64,000 bases of DNA from Paenibacillus oralis (lineage in GTDB: Bacteria > Bacillota > Bacilli > Paenibacillales > Paenibacillaceae). Position numbers and translations under genes: made by a program. The notes beneath the pieces are model-generated. The model made no database searches. It was not told the DNA's origin and saw only the letters and a list, made by a program, of their open reading frames with translations. The stretch lies in the NCBI RefSeq assembly GCF_003863965.1, contig NZ_RRCN01000001.1, forward strand, positions 6,135,071-6,199,070, read 5' to 3'. Below are positions 58,960 through 64,000 of the stretch, piece by piece. The number at the start of each line of letters is the position of its first letter. Position 1 is the first letter of the stretch.

Positions 58960-59919
58960 TTATCTGCTTCTGCCCACCATTCTTTTGATCGTGTGTCTTC
59001 TTCCTTTGATCGATAAAGCCAGTTGGTATACGTTCTCCGGCAGCGGCGTGCCCGCGTATCCCCCGTCTCCGATCGCATGGATGTCCGCGCCCGTCTGCTT
59101 CATCATCAAGGCGATCATGGCAATGGTCTGTACATCCGCCCCCTCGACAGAACTGTTCAGGAAGGAAAGGGCCAATGTGCCCGGTTTGTAGGAATGGACG
59201 AATTCCACACAGCTTCTGACATGTTCTACCGTAATGCCGTGTCTGGAACCGGGGGCTGGCAGGGTAATCACATCGGCGCCGGCATCGATCAGGTCCTTGA
59301 TGATCTCATTGGAAGACCTTTCGCTGAGCGGGTCGCCCAACACTTTTTCGATCGTGCCATCCTCCCACTTACCCGCGCAAATCAGCATTTGATCTCCAAG
59401 CGTTTCCTTAGCCAGTTTCGTGGCCGCGATAATTCGCTCAAAGGTCGTTCCGGCCGACGGATTGCCGCCAAGTACGATAAAATCGGCGCCGATCTCCAGC
59501 GCGCGCAGGAAGTTCTCTTGGGAAGCCACCCTTCCTTCTTTCGCTTCCACATACCGCTCGCCCGCCACTTTGGCTTCGGGGCTGGGGCATTCGAAATAAA
59601 TGCCGAGCGGGACGCCGGCCCATTCTTTAACTTGGTTTAAGCTGTAAGGCTTGTCGGCCATTTTTCCGTGTTCCATCTCCCGGAGCCCGATATTGGCCTG
59701 CTCGTTCACCATGTCAAAGCCGTTGAGCATCACCATATCCGCCCCAAATGCGGCTTGAATCTCGGCGTTCGTCACCCCATCGACCAATCCCGTATTGATC
59801 TTGACCAGATGCTGCCCCATGATGACCCGGCCTTCGGAAGCAAAGATCGCTTCCTTCAGCTCCATGGCATTCATTTTCATGATTTCGCTTTTCTTGCATG
59901 CTATCAGTCGTTTAGCCAC
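58960..59919 (-). CDS. TIM-barrel-like protein of the allose-type operon, function unknown
   Basis: A 319-residue soluble protein. Regular strand-helix alternation and phosphate-loop-like segments (FIVLGGNPSAGTTFERII, DVITLPAPGSRHGITVEHV, DIHAIGDGGYAGTPLPENVY) suggest a (beta/alpha)8 barrel that binds a sugar phosphate. The start is a GTG preceded by GGAGGAG. The corresponding gene of the Listeria allose cassette (lmo0737) is also annotated as hypothetical. I infer a role in allose or allulose metabolism; no reaction can be assigned. Confidence 0.78.
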   Translation of the reverse strand: MAKRLIACKKSEIMKMNAMELKEAIFASEGRVIMGQHLVKINTGLVDGVTNAEIQAAFGADMVMLNGFDMVNEQANIGLREMEHGKMADKPYSLNQVKEWAGVPLGIYFECPSPEAKVAGERYVEAKEGRVASQENFLRALEIGADFIVLGGNPSAGTTFERIIAATKLAKETLGDQMLICAGKWEDGTIEKVLGDPLSERSSNEIIKDLIDAGADVITLPAPGSRHGITVEHVRSCVEFVHSYKPGTLALSFLNSSVEGADVQTIAMIALMMKQTGADIHAIGDGGYAGTPLPENVYQLALSIKGRRHTIKRMVGRSR

Positions 59920-59959
59920 TGCAATCTCCTCCAGATATCGTTATTTATAGGCTATCTAT

Positions 59960-60409
59960 TTAACACAGGTATTGCTGTTCAATACCTTCGATCATCGCGA
60001 TCCGGTCCGCATGGCGTCCACCCTCGAATTCCGCATCCAGCCATGCCTTTACAATCATTTTCGCCAATTCGCTGCCGACAACGCGGGCGCCGAAGGCCAA
60101 AATATTGGTATTGTTGTGCTGCTTGGACAACTGGGCCGAATAAGGTTCGCTGCACACGACCGCCCGGATTCCCTTGACTTTATTGGCGGAGATCGAGATG
60201 CCTACGCCTGTCCCGCAGATGAGAATCCCCGCATCCGTTTGTTTCCCGGCTACCGCTTCGGCAACCAGTTTGCCGTATTTGGGATAATCGGTGCGTTCGG
60301 CGGTTTGCGGTCCGTAGTCGACGACCTCGTGCCCCAGCTCTTCGAGATAGGCCGAGATGACCGACTTTAGCTCCACTGCAACATGATCGCTTCCAATGGC
60401 GATTTTCAT
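59960..60409 (-). CDS. rpiB: RpiB/LacAB-family sugar-phosphate isomerase (allose-6-phosphate isomerase likely)
   Basis: A 149-residue protein of normal RpiB length. MKIAIGSDHVAVELKSVISA starts the fold, the active-site Cys65 is in GILICGTGVGISISANK and the ring-opening His98 in KQHNNTNILAFGARVVG. RpiB enzymes interconvert ribose-5-P and ribulose-5-P and also allose-6-P and allulose-6-P; the neighbours favour the latter here. AAGGAGGAAA precedes the ATG. Confidence 0.9.
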   Translation of the reverse strand: MKIAIGSDHVAVELKSVISAYLEELGHEVVDYGPQTAERTDYPKYGKLVAEAVAGKQTDAGILICGTGVGISISANKVKGIRAVVCSEPYSAQLSKQHNNTNILAFGARVVGSELAKMIVKAWLDAEFEGGRHADRIAMIEGIEQQYLC

Positions 60410-60438
60410 GCAAAATTTCCTCCTTCGCTTTGCGGCCT

Positions 60439-61098
60439 TTAAGCTCCGCTTTTTAATCTGCTGATAATCGTTTTATAAGATTCTGGTTTGCCGAACAGGG
60501 TCGACGTTCCCAGGACAAAACCTTCAACGCCGTATTCGGACAACTCTTCGATTTTCTCTTCCGAGATCGCCCCGTCAACGACGATCGTAAACGGCAGCCC
60601 CTTTTGCCGTTTCAAGGCATGCAGCGCTTTGATCTTCTCGTCGACATACGGCAAATATTTCTGTCCGGCAAATCCCGGGTTCACCGTCATAACGAGCACA
60701 TAATCGGCCAAGCCCAGCAGCGGGTCCACAGCAGCCAGGGAAGTTCCGGGATTGAGGGCAATGCCGGCTTTAACGCCATGGGCCCGGATTCGATCGATAG
60801 TGCGGGCCGGATGCTTATCCGCCTCGGGATGAAAATAAATGATATCCGCCCCTTTTGCGGCAAACAAATCAATGTAGTCGCCGGGGCTGTCGATCATCAA
60901 GTGAACATCGACCGTCTTGCCGGTTTGCTTGCGGATCAATTCCAAATCCTGAAGCCCCATGCCAAAGTTGGGAACGAATTTCCCGTCCATGATATCGATG
61001 TGATAAATATCCACATTCGCTTCGTCCAATGCGGCCACTTCGTTTTCCAACGACTTGAAGTTGGCGCACATCATCGAAGGACATAATAGTTTGCCCAT
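60439..61098 (-). CDS. alsE: Ribulose-phosphate 3-epimerase family, D-allulose-6-phosphate 3-epimerase (AlsE type)
   Basis: A 219-residue TIM barrel. Metal ligands are in IYHIDIMDGKFVPNFGMG (His33, Asp35), VDVHLMID (His66) and FTIVVDGAIS. The motif VLVMTVNPGFAGQKYLP has Ala where Rpe usually has Gly (GFGGQ), as in E. coli AlsE. It would convert D-allulose-6-P to D-fructose-6-P. The start at MGKLLCPSMM is chosen for AGAAGGTGA upstream; the frame upstream overlaps the operator region. First structural gene of the operon. Confidence 0.85.
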   Translation of the reverse strand: MGKLLCPSMMCANFKSLENEVAALDEANVDIYHIDIMDGKFVPNFGMGLQDLELIRKQTGKTVDVHLMIDSPGDYIDLFAAKGADIIYFHPEADKHPARTIDRIRAHGVKAGIALNPGTSLAAVDPLLGLADYVLVMTVNPGFAGQKYLPYVDEKIKALHALKRQKGLPFTIVVDGAISEEKIEELSEYGVEGFVLGTSTLFGKPESYKTIISRLKSGA

Positions 61099-61119
61099 AA
61101 AAATCACCTTCTTATAGTA

Positions 61120-61135
61120 GGGTAATCGATTACTC
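61120..61135. promoter_or_regulatory. LacI-type operator before alsE
   Basis: GGGTAATCGATTACTC contains the perfect palindrome GTAATCGATTAC and lies 21 bases upstream of the alsE start, where bound repressor would block the operon. Confidence 0.8.
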
Positions 61136-61208
61136 AATGCTCGTGCATTTGTAACACCTTGATTCTTTTAAGGCAGTTACAAATGTTTTGACGAGTTGTC
61201 GCTAAATT

Positions 61209-62222
61209 CTAAGTTGTCTTTCTTTCCACCAAATGGACCGGGACGCGCGTGTGCTGTCCATGTTTTACGGCGGAGCCGTTGATCATGTCCAGCAGGTTCG
61301 TGTAGGCATATTTGGCCAGAGTCGCCTCATCCTGATCGATCGTGGTCAGCGGCGGATTGCAGTACTTGGAAATCTGGTTATTGTCGAATCCGACGATTTT
61401 CACTTGCTCAGGAATGTTGTAGCCCTTCTCCTGCAGCATAAGCATCGCTCCCAATGCCAGCCAATCGTTCGTGGCGAAAATGCCGTCAAAAGACAAATTC
61501 GCCTCCAGCACTTCCTGGATAGCCTTTCGTGCACCCTCCAGATTATTGCTGTGCTCATCAATATAAACTACATTTTGTTCATGAACCGGAAAACCGTGCT
61601 GCTTTAATGCTTCCTCATAGCCCTTCAGCCGCTCATTGACGGAAGATAAATTGTTCCTTTTGGTCAAGAGCAGAATGTTTTGGCACCCTTTTTGGATCAA
61701 TTCCTCCGTAGCAAGCCGTCCGCCTTCAAGATGATTCGATTCGATAAAAGCCACGTTCTGGTTGGTTTTGGGCCGGCGGTCAATACAAACGATAGGAACG
61801 TTTCTCCGCAAAATATCGGTCAGAATCTCCTCCTGGCCGGAGATGCAGATCAGTCCGTCCACCATTTTCCCCTCAAGCGTTTTCAAATATTCCTTTTCCT
61901 TCTCGGCGCTTTTGGCCGTATTGCATATAATCGTGGAATAACCCTCTTCAAAAAAGAGACGCTCGATTTCCTGAACGATCGCGGCAAAAAATTCGTTGCT
62001 GATATCGGGAACCAGCAAACCGATCGTCTGGGATTTGTTCATGCGCAAACTTTTGGCCACAAAATTGGTTTCATAATGGTGCTTGTTGATCACATCCATG
62101 ACCTTCTTCCGCGTCTCGTCGGAAAAACGGCCGTTATCATTGATGACGCGGGAAACCGTGGCCACCGAAACGCCGCTCAAGCGAGCGATTTCCTTAATTG
62201 AAATGTGGTTGCCCTTTTTCAT
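61209..62222 (-). CDS. LacI-family transcriptional repressor of the sugar operon
   Basis: A 337-residue regulator. Residues 7-30 are the HTH (SIKEIARLSGVSVATVSRVI) with the hinge helix near 55 (NFVAKSLRMNKSQTIGLLVP). The remainder is a periplasmic-binding-like effector domain (DGIFATNDWLALGAMLMLQE, PLTTIDQDEATLAKYA). It is the gene directly upstream of alsE, and five copies of one palindrome lie around its operon, so it very likely represses it and itself. The inducer is probably allose, allulose or their phosphates. Confidence 0.92.
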   Translation of the reverse strand: MKKGNHISIKEIARLSGVSVATVSRVINDNGRFSDETRKKVMDVINKHHYETNFVAKSLRMNKSQTIGLLVPDISNEFFAAIVQEIERLFFEEGYSTIICNTAKSAEKEKEYLKTLEGKMVDGLICISGQEEILTDILRRNVPIVCIDRRPKTNQNVAFIESNHLEGGRLATEELIQKGCQNILLLTKRNNLSSVNERLKGYEEALKQHGFPVHEQNVVYIDEHSNNLEGARKAIQEVLEANLSFDGIFATNDWLALGAMLMLQEKGYNIPEQVKIVGFDNNQISKYCNPPLTTIDQDEATLAKYAYTNLLDMINGSAVKHGQHTRVPVHLVERKTT

Positions 62223-62252
62223 TGCACATCACCCCTCACTGATAGCGAATCT

Positions 62253-62268
62253 GAGTAATCGTTTACTC
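62253..62268. promoter_or_regulatory. LacI-type operator at the regulator gene
   Basis: GAGTAATCGTTTACTC, 30 bases upstream of the lacI-type start, one mismatch from the palindrome. Consistent with autoregulation. Confidence 0.7.
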
Positions 62269-62365
62269 ATTCTGGATATCAATGTAACACGTTTCTCCTT
62301 GGAGTGTCAATGTTTCAGAGGGTAAGGATCGGACTTTATGCTTTCCTGACCAAACGCCGCCTATC

Positions 62366-62381
62366 GGGTAAACGATTACTC
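62366..62381. promoter_or_regulatory. LacI-type operator, distal copy 1
   Basis: GGGTAAACGATTACTC, one mismatch from the palindrome, in the intergenic region between the regulator and the aminotransferase gene. Confidence 0.7.
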
Positions 62382-62440
62382 AATATATTTATTTACTTTA
62401 TGATGGTCCCCCCTCATATAATTTGCTGCAATTCATAAAC

Positions 62441-62456
62441 GGGTAATCGATTACTC
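62441..62456. promoter_or_regulatory. LacI-type operator, distal copy 2
   Basis: GGGTAATCGATTACTC, a perfect copy, 75 bp from the previous one (about seven helical turns), which would suit repression by looping. The remainder of 62223-62617 holds no gene. Confidence 0.75.
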
Positions 62457-62617
62457 ATTTATTTATTCGTATCTTACCACCACATCTTAGGGCTGTCAAA
62501 CCATAAATTCGCGGGCATGTTGCGGAAATTTATTCCTGCTTTTATTCCCCCTATACACCTCGAAATTCTCATGATAAATTAACATTATCATTTTTCAACC
62601 AGACCGGAGTGATCACA

Positions 62618-63817
62618 ATGAAGGAAGTCAAACCGTCTTCCATGGCTTTCCCCCTGCCGGTTGCCGATGTTATGCAGGGGCTGCCGAGCCAATTTTTCGC
62701 GGGCCTTGTACGGAATGTCAATCAAGAAATCGCGGCGGGCCATGACGTCATTAACTTGGGACAGGGAAATCCCGACCTGCCTACGCCGCCTCATATCGTT
62801 CATGCTCTACAGCAGGCGGCGGAAAATCCGCTTTACCACAAATATTCTCCCTTTAGAGGTCATGAGTTTCTGAAAGAAGCGATTGCCCGGCGCTACCTGG
62901 AGGATTACGGCGTACAGCTTGATCCGGAGCGGGAGGTGGCCATTTTGTTCGGCGGAAAAACCGGACTTGTCCAGCTGCCCCAGGTGCTTTTGAATCCGGG
63001 GGACGCCTGCCTGGTGCCCGATCCGGGTTACCCGGATTACTGGTCCGGCGTGGCCTTGGCCAAGGCGCGGCTGGCCTTTATGCCATTATCGGAGCAAAAT
63101 GCGTTTTTGCCCGATTACAATGCCATCCCAGCCTCCGATTTAAAGCAGGCAAAGCTGATGTACCTGAATTACCCGAACAACCCGACCGCCGCGACCGCTC
63201 CGCTCTCTTTTTATGAAGATACCGTGGAATTCGCCAGCCGCAACCGGATCGTCGTCGCCAGCGATTTCGCCTACGGAGCCATCGGTTATGACGGGCATCG
63301 CCCGGTCAGCTTCCTGCAGGCCCCTGGCGCCAAAGAAGTCGGGGTCGAATTCTACACCTTGTCCAAAACCTACAACATGGCCGGTTGGCGGGTTGGCTTT
63401 GCGCTGGGCAACGCCGAAATCATCTCGCTTGTGAGCCTGCTGCAGGATCACATTTATGTCAGCCTGTTCGGCGCGGTTCAGGCGGCGGCCGCAGCGGCGC
63501 TGACCGAGTCGCAGGATTGCGTAACGGAACTCGTAGCGCGGTATGCGTCACGCCGCAACGCCTTTTTTGAGGTTTTGGAGCAAATCGGCTGGCATGCCTC
63601 CAAACCGTCGGGCTCTTTCTTCAGCTGGCTCCCGGTTCCGAAAGGTTTCACCTCCGCCGCGTTTGCCGAACTGCTCCTTCGGGAAGCCAAAGTCGCGGTA
63701 GCGCCGGGCAGCGGCTTTGGCACGCACGGCGAAGGTTACGTCCGCATCGGACTGCTCAGCGGCGAAGACCGCATGCAGGAAGCCGCGCGGCGCATCGGAC
63801 GGCTTGGCTTGTTTTAA
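62618..63817 (+). CDS. PLP-dependent aminotransferase class I/II, MtnE (YkrV)-like
   Basis: A 399-residue fold-type I aminotransferase. QFFAGLVRNVNQEIAAGHDV and INLGQGNPDLPTPPHIVHAL match the start of Bacillus MtnE. LMYLNYPNNPTAATAP has the Asn that holds PLP, and FYTLSKTYNMAGWRVGFALG the PLP Lys. MtnE transaminates the keto acid of the methionine salvage pathway with glutamine and yields 2-oxoglutaramate, the substrate of omega-amidase, encoded at 55083. GGAG lies eight bases before the ATG. It is divergent from the LacI gene. Confidence 0.85.
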   Translation: MKEVKPSSMAFPLPVADVMQGLPSQFFAGLVRNVNQEIAAGHDVINLGQGNPDLPTPPHIVHALQQAAENPLYHKYSPFRGHEFLKEAIARRYLEDYGVQLDPEREVAILFGGKTGLVQLPQVLLNPGDACLVPDPGYPDYWSGVALAKARLAFMPLSEQNAFLPDYNAIPASDLKQAKLMYLNYPNNPTAATAPLSFYEDTVEFASRNRIVVASDFAYGAIGYDGHRPVSFLQAPGAKEVGVEFYTLSKTYNMAGWRVGFALGNAEIISLVSLLQDHIYVSLFGAVQAAAAAALTESQDCVTELVARYASRRNAFFEVLEQIGWHASKPSGSFFSWLPVPKGFTSAAFAELLLREAKVAVAPGSGFGTHGEGYVRIGLLSGEDRMQEAARRIGRLGLF

Positions 63818-63884
63818 ACTAAGGAAATGGCGGAGTTAGGCAAGAGTACTGAATTTAGTTGATTAAGGATATCCGCGACGGGCA

Positions 63885-64000
63885 GCGATCATAAGAACAT
63901 TTCCCACGGCCGCTCTAGCGAAAAACATAAGGTACCAGTCATTGCATCAAATCGGACAAGATACATTTCTAACCACGAAACTATTCTAACGGTTGCCACT
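63885..64000. repeat. Decayed array-F-like units and the first unit of another TAACGGTTGC array, cut by the window end
   Basis: ATAAGAACAT (63891) and AAAAACATAAGG (63920-63931) match pieces of array F units. TAACGGTTGCCACT at 63987-64000 is the start of a forward unit identical to the array D core. The rest of 63818-63884 shows nothing. Confidence 0.5.

Overview
The window looks like chromosomal DNA of a nitrogen-fixing, spore-forming Firmicute, most probably Paenibacillus. The evidence is a compact nifBHDKENX-hesA-nifV cluster behind a sigma-A type promoter with a GlnR-like box, a GerA germinant-receptor operon with a sigma-G type promoter, GerMN lipoproteins, amidases with copper-amine-oxidase-type stalk domains, an SLH surface protein, and strong AGGAGG ribosome sites throughout. 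No rRNA, tRNA gene or CRISPR array was seen.

Layout. 157-6214 (minus): a livJHMGF-type branched-chain amino acid importer ending in a DMT-family exporter, with a GlnR-like box in its leader. 6215-7126: promoter, a 33-bp minisatellite and a dispersed-repeat array. 7127-8766: purT and a translationally coupled acetyltransferase. 9241-15235: a double-dynamin GTPase, a 52-residue small protein and a 653-residue unknown protein. 15875-18115: an IS1595-like transposase that seems to lack two catalytic aspartates and sits behind a strong promoter with two LexA-like boxes, then a short unknown gene. 18538-23530: a lipoprotein, an aldo/keto reductase, a ModE-like one-component regulator, and divergent modAB without modC. 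23959-35039 (minus): the nif operon, including a DUF269 gene between nifX and hesA. 35640-44118: a small protein, nth, an SLH protein with repeated beta modules, and a tandem duplication of an amidase/GerMN-lipoprotein pair. 44576-46618: leuCD with a strongly structured leader. 46774-51540: a small membrane protein, a cohesin/dockerin remnant and gerA-gerC-gerB. 51542-55895: an AEC transporter, an unknown protein, signal peptidase I, a LysR regulator and an omega-amidase-like hydrolase. 56010-62222: a LacI-controlled PTS operon that reads as D-allose use (PTS IIABC, RpiB-type isomerase, AlsE-type epimerase, a TIM-barrel-like protein and a DUF4867 protein) and matches the Listeria lmo0734-0739 layout. 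62618-63817: an MtnE-like aminotransferase.

The most unusual signal is a superfamily of intergenic arrays. Six complete arrays (starting at 9032, 17434, 18198, 23679, 35299 and 44284), a degenerate one (6891-7022) and one cut by the window end (63987) share one plan. Each has four units of about 23-26 bp, two forward then two inverted, with starts about 50, 57-72 and 50 bp apart. The core sequence differs between loci but matches within a locus. Two of these arrays bracket the nif cluster.

Working together: molybdate uptake (modAB and its regulator) lies tail to tail with nif, whose FeMo-cofactor needs molybdenum. GlnR-like boxes at nif and liv suggest shared nitrogen control. The allose operon is predicted to turn allose-6-P into allulose-6-P and then fructose-6-P. 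All functions are inferred from sequence reading without database searches.
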